Notes: a model not told the origin generated them from the letters alone. Counted from the stretch's first letter, positions 51,453 to 60,864 are shown. The stretch: DNA of 64,000 nucleotides from Archaeoglobales archaeon (GCA_030055595.1 JASFYH010000003.1:62001-126000); one strand, 5' to 3'. Numbers and translations are program-made.

Positions 51453-52778
51453 CTGCTCACCTATAACACTGTCAAAGAACTCCAAAAACTTCTCTTCTGT
51501 CCCCTGAGGGATTAAAGCTCCTGCTGCGACACTGTGCCCTCCACCGCTTCCGCCAACTCTTTCAGCAGCAATTCTTATAGCCTTACCAAGGTTCAAACCC
51601 TTCTCAACCAGCTTGTAATTTGCCCTCGCAGATACCTTGATTCCTTCCTCGTTTTCAGCAAATGCAACAATCGGCTTCTTTGGATTCTTAACAAGGCTCA
51701 TTCCAGCAACTATTCCAACGATCGTGTCTCTTATTTCTTTTCCCGCATGGAAGAACTGGATGTTCTTAAGCTCTTTAATTCCAATCTCTTCCACAAGCTT
51801 TAGTCCTTCGGAAAGGTTCTTTCTGTGATTCTGAAGCAAAGTTCTTGCCCTGCTAAAAGCCTTCTCATCACCAAAGCAAACCCTCAAGCCCACATCCGCC
51901 TCTTCATATCTTGCGGTTGCATTCAAAAGCGTCGAGAACTCCATCGCATCCCTTTTCTCTGAGCCCACTTCTTCGTGAACCAAAATGTAGCATTCGCCAG
52001 CCATACGCTTTATTTCTTCATAGCTAACTCCAAGGCTCATGCAATGTCTAACTAAGGCGGAAGCGATCTTTCTTTTATCTTCAAGGCTAAGTTCGATCCA
52101 TTTTACCCATGGATCTATGCCCATTTCTGAAACGAATTTCACGCAGTTTGCCTCACTTCCACTAAGTCCCGGGATCAAAGGATCCGTGTTGTATTCAAGC
52201 ATCTTTGCTATCGGTCTTGTCTGCTTACCGAAAAACCTAAGATCTCTACAAATCTCTATGCTTTTACCACTCAACTTTTCAGCAATTTTTCTGTTTAGCC
52301 CAACAAGCTTCCCAAACTTTGAGTCCTGAAGATCCCCAACTGAGCCTACAACCGCTAATGCACCAAGCCTTGCAGAGGGTAGCATTCTGCTTGCAACAAA
52401 AAAGGTAGCCATTGCTCCGCTCATCTCTATGCTACCGTCCAAGGCAAAGTCGTGTGGATTGAGCTGTCTGTGTGATTTAAATTCAGGGATATGATGATCC
52501 GTGATTACGAAGTCCAATTCCTTAAGCAAACTCAACTGTCCGCTACCAAGATCCGTAAACCAGACGAATTTTCCTGTATCTGCAATTTTCTCGATCTCTT
52601 TTTTCTCAAGCTGTTTTAAAAATCTTATTTCAACCTCAATTCCGATCCTCTTTAAAGCTCCCAAAGCTATTGCACCAGCAGTTATTCCATCAGCGTCGAT
52701 GTGGGTTACGACAAGAACCTCTCTCTGTTTTTTAACGAGTTCTGCAAGCTCTGAAGCCCTTGCGATAAGACTTCCCAC
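51444..52778 (-). CDS. RecJ-like DHH/DHHA1 phosphoesterase
   Basis: A 444-residue DHH-family nuclease or phosphoesterase starting at GTG. Motifs: VVTHIDADGITAGAIALGAL (motif I, DADG), FVWFTDLGSGQL, DFVITDHHIPEFKSH (DHH), the SLGVSYEEIKRMAGECYILV middle, and a DHHA1-like C-terminus with GGSGGGHSVAAGALIP. Archaeal relatives include the GINS-associated RecJ/GAN nuclease of replication and repair. It could instead be a nanoRNase; length favours the archaeal RecJ group. Confidence 0.88.
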   Translation of the reverse strand: MGSLIARASELAELVKKQREVLVVTHIDADGITAGAIALGALKRIGIEVEIRFLKQLEKKEIEKIADTGKFVWFTDLGSGQLSLLKELDFVITDHHIPEFKSHRQLNPHDFALDGSIEMSGAMATFFVASRMLPSARLGALAVVGSVGDLQDSKFGKLVGLNRKIAEKLSGKSIEICRDLRFFGKQTRPIAKMLEYNTDPLIPGLSGSEANCVKFVSEMGIDPWVKWIELSLEDKRKIASALVRHCMSLGVSYEEIKRMAGECYILVHEEVGSEKRDAMEFSTLLNATARYEEADVGLRVCFGDEKAFSRARTLLQNHRKNLSEGLKLVEEIGIKELKNIQFFHAGKEIRDTIVGIVAGMSLVKNPKKPIVAFAENEEGIKVSARANYKLVEKGLNLGKAIRIAAERVGGSGGGHSVAAGALIPQGTEEKFLEFFDSVIGEQLK

Positions 52779-52884
52779 GTTTTAAGATTGCAGAGAGAGT
52801 TTAAAAAGATTCACTGGAAACAGACCCTTTAGCAGTTTTTAGGGTTATTTTCGTGTCTATAAAGTTAAAAAACAGGAAATTAAT

Positions 52885-53565
52885 TTAGCATTCGTAAGCT
52901 TCTCCGGGCTTCAGCACAACGACCTTGCAGAATTTCTCTGCAAGCCTCTTGAACTCCATTGGATCGGTGTCGATCAGCGGAAAAGTGCCGTAATGCATTG
53001 GAATTGCCACTTTAGGCTTTACAAGCTCAACCGCCTTTACCGCTTCCTTAATACCCATTGTGTAAAAATCACCGATCGGCACAAGCATCACATCGGGTTC
53101 GTAAAGCTCACCAATTAGCTTCATGTCCGAGAAAAGCCCGGTGTCGCCTGTATGGTAAACCTTCACTCCGTCCATATCGACAACAAAGCCTACTGGAGAA
53201 CCACTGCTTATGATCTCCCCTCTTTCGTCTTCAAAATCTGCTGAATGTAAAGCGGGAACCATTGTTATGCGAATTCCTGAGGAGTAGGCACTTCCGCCGA
53301 TGTTCATTCCCATAGCCTCAACGTCCCTTTTCGCAAGGATCCTTGAAAGCTCATGAATGCAGATCACAAGTGCTTTGTTTCTTTTTGCGATCTCAACCGT
53401 GTCTCCAAGGTGATCGCCGTGTCCATGCGTTACGAGTATGACATCAGCGACTATTTCTTCAGCACTAACGGGAGCCTTTGGATTTCCAGTGATAAATGGA
53501 TCTATGAGGACTTTTTTACTGCCCTCCAGCAAAAAAGCTGAATGACCAAGCCATACGATCTTCAT
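52885..53565 (-). CDS. MBL-fold hydrolase of the UPF0173 family
   Basis: A 226-residue metal-dependent hydrolase: MKIVWLGHSAFLLEGSKKVL, THGHGDHLGDT (about 46-56, HXHXDH), VYHTGDTGLFSDM (Asp) and IPMHYGTFPLID (last His). UPF0173 proteins are widespread, of unknown substrate. ATG 53565 is chosen over TTG 53580 because the family begins MKI. Confidence 0.88.
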   Translation of the reverse strand: MKIVWLGHSAFLLEGSKKVLIDPFITGNPKAPVSAEEIVADVILVTHGHGDHLGDTVEIAKRNKALVICIHELSRILAKRDVEAMGMNIGGSAYSSGIRITMVPALHSADFEDERGEIISSGSPVGFVVDMDGVKVYHTGDTGLFSDMKLIGELYEPDVMLVPIGDFYTMGIKEAVKAVELVKPKVAIPMHYGTFPLIDTDPMEFKRLAEKFCKVVVLKPGEAYEC

Positions 53566-53638
53566 AGGGTTAGATCTCAACCAGAAAATTTAGTCTTTTC
53601 GGTGCCAAAGCTAATAAATATCAAAAGCTATAGTCAAC

Positions 53639-54586
53639 ATGCTCTTTGACGACATCGGCAGTTTTCCCCTGCCCGCTGGAATTAGTAGAGAATGGGTTGA
53701 GAAGAATTTTCAAAGCAGGGAATACGAGGAAATGGTTCAAAGGGCATTTTTAATGAAAGCAAAATTCGTGGAAGTGCCAAATTATCCCCAGTTTCGAGAC
53801 ATGGTAAAGATGTTCCTTGAGCCAATCAAAAATCCCGAATTTCAGGATGACGCTTACCTGATCTCCGAAAAAGAGGCGATAATTCCCGAAGTTGAATTTG
53901 TTGAAAAGATCAAAGTTGAAAGGCTCAGGGTTTGCATCACAGGGGTTTTTGAGCTCTATTATCGGGAATTCGGGGGTAAAATTTACGAAGACATTTTGGA
54001 GAACCTTGCAAAGTCCGTTTACAGATTTGCAAAAAATGCGCTCGGATACGAGAACGTCGTTTGCATAAGCTTCGACGAACCCAGCCTTGGAGTTGTTCCA
54101 GACTTACAGCCAAGCAAGGAGTTGATCGAAAACACTTACAGCTTCAGGCTTAACGTGGACACACAGGTGCATTTGCATGAACCCCTTTTCTACGATCGAT
54201 TCTCTGAGACTGAAATTAAGGTAATTGGCATCGAAACCGCTCGAGATCCGAAGAAAATGGAAGCCGTTGATCCCGAAGTGCTCCAGAGTGCGGATAAAAA
54301 GCTCAGAATTGGGGTTGCAAGGACTGACATAGACTGCATAATTTCAGAGTTTAACACAATGCATAACGTGAACGCTTGGAAACACGAGGAACTTTCTTTG
54401 CTCGCAATTGAAGAATTTGAGCCTGCAAGCAAGATTTCAGAAAGAATAAAGCTTGCAAGAGAGAAGTTTGGAGAGCTTGTCAGCTACATTGGTCCAGATT
54501 GTGGGCTTTTCTCGTTTCCAACACAAAAAACCGCATTGAAGCTCCTTGAGAACATCAAAAAGGCGAAGGAACTATGGACTATTTGA
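53639..54586 (+). CDS. Core MetE-like methionine synthase with altered zinc motif
   Basis: A 315-residue protein of the MetE catalytic-domain family (folate-independent archaeal synthases). It has ISFDEPSLGV (about 140) and GPDCGLFSFPTQK (Cys, about 288). The expected HXC zinc pair is VHLHEPLFY (HXH, about 180-188), and the family's Glu could be in VIGIETARDPKK. Such archaeal proteins use a corrinoid or other methyl donor rather than tetrahydrofolate. The His for Cys change may shift activity. The 3' end overlaps marC by 13 bases. Confidence 0.75.
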   Translation: MLFDDIGSFPLPAGISREWVEKNFQSREYEEMVQRAFLMKAKFVEVPNYPQFRDMVKMFLEPIKNPEFQDDAYLISEKEAIIPEVEFVEKIKVERLRVCITGVFELYYREFGGKIYEDILENLAKSVYRFAKNALGYENVVCISFDEPSLGVVPDLQPSKELIENTYSFRLNVDTQVHLHEPLFYDRFSETEIKVIGIETARDPKKMEAVDPEVLQSADKKLRIGVARTDIDCIISEFNTMHNVNAWKHEELSLLAIEEFEPASKISERIKLAREKFGELVSYIGPDCGLFSFPTQKTALKLLENIKKAKELWTI

Positions 54587-55194
54587 TCTACTTTCTAAAG
54601 TGCTTTCTGACATTCTTCGTGATCGTAGATCCGCCCGGGAATTTGCCATTCTTCATAGGGCTGACTGAGAGGTTCAGAGAAGAGCTCAGAGAGAGAATTT
54701 CGAAGAGAATGACGATCATAGCCCTAACAATTCTGCTTGTGACAACAGTCTCTGGTGGCTTAATACTCGAATTCTTCCACGTTTCAATAAACAGTCTTAG
54801 AATTGCGGGCGGAATTTTGCTTTTCATAATCTCGGTTGACATACTCCTCGGCAGAGTTGGAAGGGAGCAATATCAAAGAAAAGCCAAAGAGAGTGCGGAA
54901 GTTGACTCAATCGCAATATTTCCACTCGCTTTACCTTTATACACAGGCCCTGGAGCAATAACAGCTGGAATAGTAATGTATTCTCAGGCCTCGGATTTTG
55001 TGTCGAAGCTGATCGTTGTAGCAAGCGCAATCCTTGTTTACGCGATCGTTAGGCTCAGCCACATTTATAGTGGGTGGCTAATAAAATTGCTTGGCAAAAG
55101 CGGTGCGGACATAATTGCAAAGCTCCTTGCGATCTTCCTTGCTGCGATAGGTGTTGAATTCGTTATAGAAGGTGTTAAGAGCGAGTTTGCCTGA
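54574..55194 (+). CDS. MarC-family integral membrane protein
   Basis: A 206-residue protein with six hydrophobic segments and the MarC signature FFVIVDPPGNLPFFIGLTE near the N-terminus, SLRIAGGILLFIISVDIL (about 72-90), and PLALPLYTGPGAITAGIVM (about 117-135). The family's role is not known; the old multiple-antibiotic-resistance link is discredited. It overlaps both the MetE-like gene and, convergently, the V4R-like gene. Confidence 0.88.
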   Translation: MDYLIYFLKCFLTFFVIVDPPGNLPFFIGLTERFREELRERISKRMTIIALTILLVTTVSGGLILEFFHVSINSLRIAGGILLFIISVDILLGRVGREQYQRKAKESAEVDSIAIFPLALPLYTGPGAITAGIVMYSQASDFVSKLIVVASAILVYAIVRLSHIYSGWLIKLLGKSGADIIAKLLAIFLAAIGVEFVIEGVKSEFA

Positions 55195-55588
55195 TCAAAA
55201 TTTTGCATTGCTCTCCGCAGGTTGGCAAAGCTTCAATTCGCATTCCAAAAGCTGAAAAGAAACCTTCAATATAGCCCCTGCAAATTCTCGCTGATTTAAC
55301 CTGCTCCAAGATGTTTACTGGGCAGGAAAGAAAAACAATTTCTTCACCCCTCTGTTCAAGCCTCGTTCCCGAGATCATGGACAAAAACTTTGCAATCTCC
55401 CTGAAATCCTTAAGTTTCAAATTCCGCATGACCTCTCTCCCCTTCTCTTCTCCGTATTCAAAAGCCATTTTATAGACTTCTTCACCGAACCTTTCACTTA
55501 ACTTTTCCACTAACCTAAAAGCAAGCATTGGTCTGGTTTTTGAGAGCTTGATCAGTCTCCACTTCTGGACAATTATTTCCTCTTTCAT
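55175..55588 (-). CDS. V4R-like small protein
   Basis: A 137-residue cytoplasmic protein. The C-terminal ICRGYIEGFFSAFGMRIEAL and LPTCGEQCKILIR resemble the end of V4R (4-vinyl reductase-like) domains, which bind small molecules or metals: a Cys, G...G spacing, then C..C and hydrophobic strand. SCPVNIL supplies another Cys. ATG overlaps the stop of the small membrane protein (ATGA), and that gene in turn overlaps the Lrp gene. Identification is tentative. Confidence 0.5.
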   Translation of the reverse strand: MKEEIIVQKWRLIKLSKTRPMLAFRLVEKLSERFGEEVYKMAFEYGEEKGREVMRNLKLKDFREIAKFLSMISGTRLEQRGEEIVFLSCPVNILEQVKSARICRGYIEGFFSAFGMRIEALPTCGEQCKILIRQTRS

Positions 55589-55857
55589 CCTCTCACTGTC
55601 GAGTAGTAAATTGCTGAGATCCCGCAGATCTGCAAGATTATGCCCAGTAAATACATTAGCTCGGAAAGAGCCATGGCAAACGCCAGAACTGGCAAGGCTC
55701 CACCAATAACGAGCGTGAAGAAACCAAAGCTCAGCAAAAGCAAAAACTTCTGCTTGGTTCTATGATAGGCATTGTAAACCTGCAATATCAACGCACCGCC
55801 CAAAAGTAAGAATGCAGAAGTCAGAATAAAAAGATAGGTTTGCAGAAACTCGCTCAT
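55585..55857 (-). CDS. Three-helix membrane protein in the Lrp operon
   Basis: A 90-residue protein with three hydrophobic segments (about 5-27, 38-58, 62-84) and no known motif. It overlaps both neighbours by four bases (ATGA), so all three are translated as one unit. Function unknown. Confidence 0.7.
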   Translation of the reverse strand: MSEFLQTYLFILTSAFLLLGGALILQVYNAYHRTKQKFLLLLSFGFFTLVIGGALPVLAFAMALSELMYLLGIILQICGISAIYYSTVRG

Positions 55858-56291
55858 TTTACCACCTCAGGCTTCCAGGCGGTTTCCTTAATCCTCTTTG
55901 TTGCAACTATGCACTCAACCATCAAAACCCCCTCCATCGATGAAATTCTGTTGGTGATCTCACTTATTTCTTCTATTCCCCCTCCCCTTATTTTCAGCAG
56001 AAAATTAAAGTTGCCAAAAGTCTGGTAAAGCTCTACAACCTCAGGAATACTGTTGAGGGATTCCAAAAGCTTTTTCGGCTCACTTACGCTAACAAGAAGA
56101 AAAGCGGTGATTTGATTGAACTTTTCTGGGTTCAGTATAACTGTGTATCTTTCGATGACATCCTTTTCAAGCTTCCTGATTCGCTTATGAATGCTTGAAA
56201 CAGATAAACCGAGCTCGTTGGCAAGCTCATGAAGGGTTTTTCTGGAGTCCTCGACAAGCAAAGATATCAGCTTTATATCTTTTTCATCCAT
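55854..56291 (-). CDS. Lrp/AsnC-family transcriptional regulator
   Basis: A 145-residue Lrp/AsnC protein: helix-turn-helix about residues 2-60 (DEKDIKLISLLVEDSRKTLH, ELANELGLSVSSIHKRIRKL) and a ligand-binding RAM domain (about 65-140: YTVILNPEKFNQITAFLLVS). ATG 56291 (MDEKDIKLI) is chosen over TTG 56306. It heads a three-gene operon with the membrane and V4R-like proteins and may sense a small molecule for them. Confidence 0.87.
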   Translation of the reverse strand: MDEKDIKLISLLVEDSRKTLHELANELGLSVSSIHKRIRKLEKDVIERYTVILNPEKFNQITAFLLVSVSEPKKLLESLNSIPEVVELYQTFGNFNFLLKIRGGGIEEISEITNRISSMEGVLMVECIVATKRIKETAWKPEVVK

Positions 56292-56337
56292 GGTTAAAAT
56301 TTGCACCCATAATGATAAACTTTTCGCCTATTGCAAT

Positions 56338-58221
56338 TTAGTCTTTTCTGAGAGCACTGAAGATCTTGGCATTTCCGCTTTCAAAAACTTTTTCAAAGCA
56401 TTTCTCAATAGCCAATTCAGAACCAAAAAGTCTTCTTTCTTCGTAGCCAAAAAATACGTAGGAGACGTTGTATTTTTCCAAAATTCTTGTCATTTCATTG
56501 CAGTCCTTTGAAGTGTAAAATTCCCTCACATCGCCTGCTCTCTCAGCTATTGCACTGTAATTTCTTCTCCACTGAAACTCGTGCCCAGTCCATGCGACAA
56601 CTGTCGGATTTCCCGTAAAAACCGCAACCCTTCCGCCATACTGGTATGCACAGTAGTAGCCATGGGTGCAACCTTCTTCGATGATTGCCCCATCCTTTTC
56701 TTTAAGCCACTGAATTGCCTCGTATTCTCCATAGCGCTTAGTAAAGCTCATTCCATCAAGCGTGAATTCCGCAAAAGAGTAATTGTATCTCAGCGGAGTT
56801 GCAACGAGCGGATAAACAAGGCTTGCAATGAGCAATACTGCAACGATCAGCTTCGCCTCTCGCCTTAAATCTTCAATTTTTAGCTTCATAACCGCTCCGA
56901 TCGCAAGCAGAATCCATGCACAGAGGTAAAATTTAAACACTGTGTTCAGTCTTGAGTCAATAGCAACGAATTCTGGTAAAATAAAGCATATCATTGCAGT
57001 AAGGACCAAAGCAGAAGCTCTGTCTTTTTTGTAAACTCCGTAAGCAGAGCAAACGAGCAGAGGAATTAAAACTGGCAGGATTGGGCTAAGTAAGTAGAAT
57101 GGTAGAGCAATTGGAATTGAATAAAATAGCGGTTTTTTGTCTGAAATTAAGTAGACCAAATAAGCCAAAATTAGAAGGGTGGCGGAATAGCCAAGAAACT
57201 CAAGCAAAGCGCTTTTATCAACTGAAAAAACGATTTCAGTCTTTGGCAGATTCATCGTGGTGTAGTAAAACGCAACCAAAGGCAATGAAACCAGAGAATA
57301 AACAAGGATGTCTTTGTCTCTAATTGAGAGTGCATAAACGATCGAGAGCAAGAGCATTATAGGATAATCCCAAGAGTTGGTGGCAAAGATTGCAAAGAGG
57401 GTTAATGGCAAAAGCACTCGAATTCTTTTTTCATTCAAAAGCAATAAGGAAACAAAAAAGATCTTCATGGGGATTGCAAACACATGAGCATGGAGATCAG
57501 CATGAATGAAGCTGAAATATGGAAACTCGTTTATCGTGCCCTCAATCATCCTCGTTGAATTCCAGTAATATAGGAAGTCCAAGCCCCCTGAGAAGGGTCT
57601 GTGGAGTAAATCTACGAAGGAATAGGCGTTCCCAGAAAAAGCGACGAAGATCATTGCAATTAAAGCGATCTTACGATTGCTCTCGAAAATTCCATAAACA
57701 AGCAGTGCGGTGTATGCGGGAATTGCTGCCACTGCAATGTTGTATCCAATCTCAGGTGGGGCAAATGAGAGCAGTATAATTCCAGCGCCAAGCATGTGCC
57801 CGAAGTAGTAGTAGCAGTTGAGCTTTTCGCTTGCAAAAAAAGGATCGTTCGGCGGTAAGCTCGGGGACTTCAGAATTGAATTCATAAAAGCCATGTCCAT
57901 AAACTTTTCAGCGTCGAAAATGCTTGGGTTTAGAAAACGAAGAAAGATAAAGAAAAAGAAGACGCAAGCGAAGATCGTTTCGCTTTTATCCAAGGTGAGC
58001 CTGTATTTCGAATAAATGAGGTATGCTAAAAGAAGTATGGTTAATATTAAAATAGCGTAAAAGACAACTTTAAAGGCGATTAGATGTCCAAGAAAGAAAG
58101 AAGTGAGGGTGAGCAGAAAAAGAGAGGTAAATCTGGCAACTGAAAATTTTAGGAATTTGAGAAATGGAAGGGTGATCAGAAGAGAGAGAAAATAGAAAAC
58201 TATTGCGTAAAAAAAGCTCAA
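56338..58221 (-). CDS. DUF2298 (YYY domain) membrane protein
   Basis: A 627-residue polytopic protein with about 12-14 hydrophobic segments. The diagnostic NCYYYFGHMLGAG is at about 140, with the FPYFSFIHADLHAHVFAIPM acidic/histidine motif further along. The C-terminal 150 residues are soluble (EEGCTHGYYCAYQYGGRVAV; MTRILEKYNVSYVFFGYEER), the membrane-external part typical of glycosyltransferase-like GT-C proteins. TTG start 58221 with GGTGAGGGG upstream; TTGA overlaps the GT2 gene stop. It probably acts in lipid-linked sugar transfer; unproven. Confidence 0.8.
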   Translation of the reverse strand: MSFFYAIVFYFLSLLITLPFLKFLKFSVARFTSLFLLTLTSFFLGHLIAFKVVFYAILILTILLLAYLIYSKYRLTLDKSETIFACVFFFFIFLRFLNPSIFDAEKFMDMAFMNSILKSPSLPPNDPFFASEKLNCYYYFGHMLGAGIILLSFAPPEIGYNIAVAAIPAYTALLVYGIFESNRKIALIAMIFVAFSGNAYSFVDLLHRPFSGGLDFLYYWNSTRMIEGTINEFPYFSFIHADLHAHVFAIPMKIFFVSLLLLNEKRIRVLLPLTLFAIFATNSWDYPIMLLLSIVYALSIRDKDILVYSLVSLPLVAFYYTTMNLPKTEIVFSVDKSALLEFLGYSATLLILAYLVYLISDKKPLFYSIPIALPFYLLSPILPVLIPLLVCSAYGVYKKDRASALVLTAMICFILPEFVAIDSRLNTVFKFYLCAWILLAIGAVMKLKIEDLRREAKLIVAVLLIASLVYPLVATPLRYNYSFAEFTLDGMSFTKRYGEYEAIQWLKEKDGAIIEEGCTHGYYCAYQYGGRVAVFTGNPTVVAWTGHEFQWRRNYSAIAERAGDVREFYTSKDCNEMTRILEKYNVSYVFFGYEERRLFGSELAIEKCFEKVFESGNAKIFSALRKD

Positions 58222-59798
58222 CCCCTCACCTCCCTAAGGCTCAAATTCAGCATGGAGAGAGCGAGCATTCCAAGAATGACTGTTAAGACGTTCTTCAGGG
58301 CATGGTCAACAAATGCAATCGTGAATGCTATTGAGTAGGGCTGAGAGAGCCCGATGATTGCGGTTAAAGCCAGCTCGTATGTGCCAATTCCGCCGGGAGT
58401 TATGGGGATTGCCTTAACAATATTGCCGATCGCAACCGCAAGAGCTATAACGAAAAAGTTAACACCACCAAAGCTTAACGATATAAAGTAGCAAACGAAG
58501 ATGTCTGAAAACCAGAGCAGTGAAGAAAGGGCGAATAAAACTGCCCCGTCCACCGGATTTAAAGCCATTTTTGCCCTTTCCATGATCCTTCCAACGAAAT
58601 TCTGCATTCTCGAAAGGATCAGAATTGCGAAGACTATGAGGATTGCAAAAGCCAAGCCATAGATTGGTTCCAAGTTTCTTGTGCCGAGGTAGAATGAGCA
58701 AAAGAATGCAATTACTGCAACCGAGATTATGTCAAAAAACCTCTCCACCGCTACGCCACCAAGAGAACAGGTATAACTAACCCCAGATCTTTTGAAAACG
58801 TAAGCTCTCGCGAGATCTCCAAGCCTTATGGGGGTTATCACGTTTACAGTCTGACCAATGCTAACAGCAAGAGCTGAGAAACCAGTGGAAGTCCCTTCTC
58901 CGAGCTTTTCGACAACGTATTTGAATCTGAACCCTCTTAGGAGAAATGAAAGAACGTAAAAGAGAGTTGCGAGTCCAATGAACTCGGGTTTGATTAAGAA
59001 TAGGCTCTCTACAAAGCTTTGAATTCCGGTGGTGAGGATCAGGAATAAAAGGATTGCAATAGCCAGAATTGTAGCAAAAGCAAAGAACTTTCGGGATCGT
59101 GCAATTTCTTCTGAAAAAATCCGCAAAATCTGGAAAAACATGTAAAGAACATCTTTTTTGAAGCGAACCTTTGTCTCTCCACCGTGCTCCCAAATCACCG
59201 GGATCTCCTTTACCTTATATCCCTTTTTCTGGGCTAAAACAAGCACTTCAGTATCCCAGAACCAGTGCGTGTCCTTTGCAAGTGCACCGATTTCAAGGAT
59301 CACATCTTTTTTGAAAGCCTTAAAGCCACATTGATGATCATGGAGCTTTGAGCCAAGCAAAAGCCTAACGAGAAGATTGTAAGCTTTTGACGCAAGATCC
59401 CTCTTCAAAGGTCTTTTTGCCTTGCTTTCCTTCATGAGCCTTGAGCCGGTGGCAATGTCGTAGCCTTCAGCAATGGCAGAAACGATCTCCTTAAGATGCC
59501 TGAGATCGGTCGACAGATCAACATCCATGTAAACAACCACATCGCCAGAGCAATTTTTAAATGCATTCATCAACGCTTTGCCCCTGCCAAGCCTTTGATC
59601 AGAATGTAAATGCTTAACTCTTGGGTTCTTTTCGGCTATCTCCTTTGCGATCTTGTCTGTGCCGTCAGTTGATCCATCTTCGGCTATTACGATCTCATAG
59701 TCGTAACCCAAGGCTTTCGCATGCTCCTCTATTTTCTCAACCGCATTTCTTAGCCTTTTCGCTTCATTATAGGCTGGAAGGACTATGCTTACCTTCAT
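58218..59798 (-). CDS. GT2 glycosyltransferase fused to flippase-like membrane domain
   Basis: A 526-residue fusion. Residues 1-220 are a GT2 domain like dolichyl-phosphate mannose synthase: VSIVLPAYNEAKRLRNAVEK, IVIAEDGSTDGTDKIAKEI, YMDVDLSTDL (DXD), KDTHWFWDTEVLVLA. Residues about 240-526 are an LPG-synthase-type membrane domain with eight helices (ITPIRLGDLARAYVFKRSGV; ITPGGIGTYELALTAIIGL). The same design is found in haloarchaeal AglD, which adds the last sugar of the N-glycan. ATG 59798 is used; GAGGGG lies upstream. It overlaps the radical SAM gene by 32 bases. Confidence 0.85.
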   Translation of the reverse strand: MKVSIVLPAYNEAKRLRNAVEKIEEHAKALGYDYEIVIAEDGSTDGTDKIAKEIAEKNPRVKHLHSDQRLGRGKALMNAFKNCSGDVVVYMDVDLSTDLRHLKEIVSAIAEGYDIATGSRLMKESKAKRPLKRDLASKAYNLLVRLLLGSKLHDHQCGFKAFKKDVILEIGALAKDTHWFWDTEVLVLAQKKGYKVKEIPVIWEHGGETKVRFKKDVLYMFFQILRIFSEEIARSRKFFAFATILAIAILLFLILTTGIQSFVESLFLIKPEFIGLATLFYVLSFLLRGFRFKYVVEKLGEGTSTGFSALAVSIGQTVNVITPIRLGDLARAYVFKRSGVSYTCSLGGVAVERFFDIISVAVIAFFCSFYLGTRNLEPIYGLAFAILIVFAILILSRMQNFVGRIMERAKMALNPVDGAVLFALSSLLWFSDIFVCYFISLSFGGVNFFVIALAVAIGNIVKAIPITPGGIGTYELALTAIIGLSQPYSIAFTIAFVDHALKNVLTVILGMLALSMLNLSLREVRG

Positions 59799-60864
59799 TT
59801 TTTCCCCTCGGTCTGTAAACACAGCAGGGCTCTTCAGCAAGGTAATCTCCAGTTATGGCATAAGCTCTCGCCCTGCTTCCACCGCAAATAGATCGGAATT
59901 CACAGATCCCGCATTTACCTTTAAGATTGTTAGGATCTCTCAATTTAACGAAGATCTCGGAGTTTCTGTAAATCTCCTCTACTCTCTTCTCTCTAACATT
60001 GCCAGCGGAGATCTGAAGGAAACCGCTCGGATAAATTTCGCCAACATGGCTTATAAAGAACATTCCTCTGCCGTCGGTTACAAACGCTCTGTGCATGCTC
60101 TCACTTATCTCTTTTCTTTCTCCAAAGTCGATCTTTTCTCTCAGCTTCCAGTAAAGTTCGCCTACTTCTGGTATCTCTCCACGGCTTCGCATGATCTCGA
60201 TCCTTCTGAAGTGCACCGCAGCGGAGCTTTTAACATTTATCAAGCTTCTGACATCGTAAAGCCAGCATAAAATGTCTTCGAATTCCTGAGCACTTGGCAT
60301 AAGCTCAGCCTTAGCTCTTCCAGTGGGCACAATGAAAAATACATCCCACATTTCCGCCCCAAGTTTTAAACAGAGCTTTAAAATTTCTGGAAGCTCAAAA
60401 ATATTGTCTCTCGTTACTGTAGTGTTGATCTGAAAAGGCAGACCAACTTCCTTTGCAATTCTCAGAACTTCAAGACTTTTTCTGAACACTCCTCTGATGC
60501 CTCTAAATTTGTCATGCGTTTCCTCAAGCCCGTCTATGCTTATCGCAATCCTTGCAACTCCCGCATTTTTCAGCTCCTCAAGAGTTTCTCTATTTGCCTT
60601 CTCGGTTCCGCTGAAAGCAATTGAGACCCTGAATTTTTTTGAAGCATGAGCCACAATTTCAGGAAGATCCTCCCTCATCAGCGGATCTCCACCCGTGAAG
60701 ATCAGCATTGGCTTTGAAAAGCTTGCAAGATCATCCATGACGCGGAAGCACTCTTCTCTTGTGAGCTCATTTGGATCTCTTTTTCTTATTGCTTTTGCTC
60801 TGCAGTGCTTGCATTCAAGCATGCACGCCCTTGTGAGCTCCCAGAAGACAATGAATGGATCCAT
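59767..60864 (-). CDS. Radical SAM/SPASM protein
   Basis: A 365-residue radical SAM enzyme: FWELTRACMLECKHCRAKAI (CX3CX2C, residues 14-21), FTGGDPLMREDLPEIV, ISIDGLEETHDKFRGI and a SPASM region (CGICEFRSICGGSRARAYAI, and CCVY at the end) with extra [4Fe-4S] cysteines. It resembles AhbC/AhbD-like alternative heme synthesis proteins and peptide-modifying enzymes. It could be either; the neighbouring glycan genes argue for neither. It starts the leftward operon, divergent from cas6. Confidence 0.8.
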   Translation of the reverse strand: MDPFIVFWELTRACMLECKHCRAKAIRKRDPNELTREECFRVMDDLASFSKPMLIFTGGDPLMREDLPEIVAHASKKFRVSIAFSGTEKANRETLEELKNAGVARIAISIDGLEETHDKFRGIRGVFRKSLEVLRIAKEVGLPFQINTTVTRDNIFELPEILKLCLKLGAEMWDVFFIVPTGRAKAELMPSAQEFEDILCWLYDVRSLINVKSSAAVHFRRIEIMRSRGEIPEVGELYWKLREKIDFGERKEISESMHRAFVTDGRGMFFISHVGEIYPSGFLQISAGNVREKRVEEIYRNSEIFVKLRDPNNLKGKCGICEFRSICGGSRARAYAITGDYLAEEPCCVYRPRGKNEGKHSPSSL

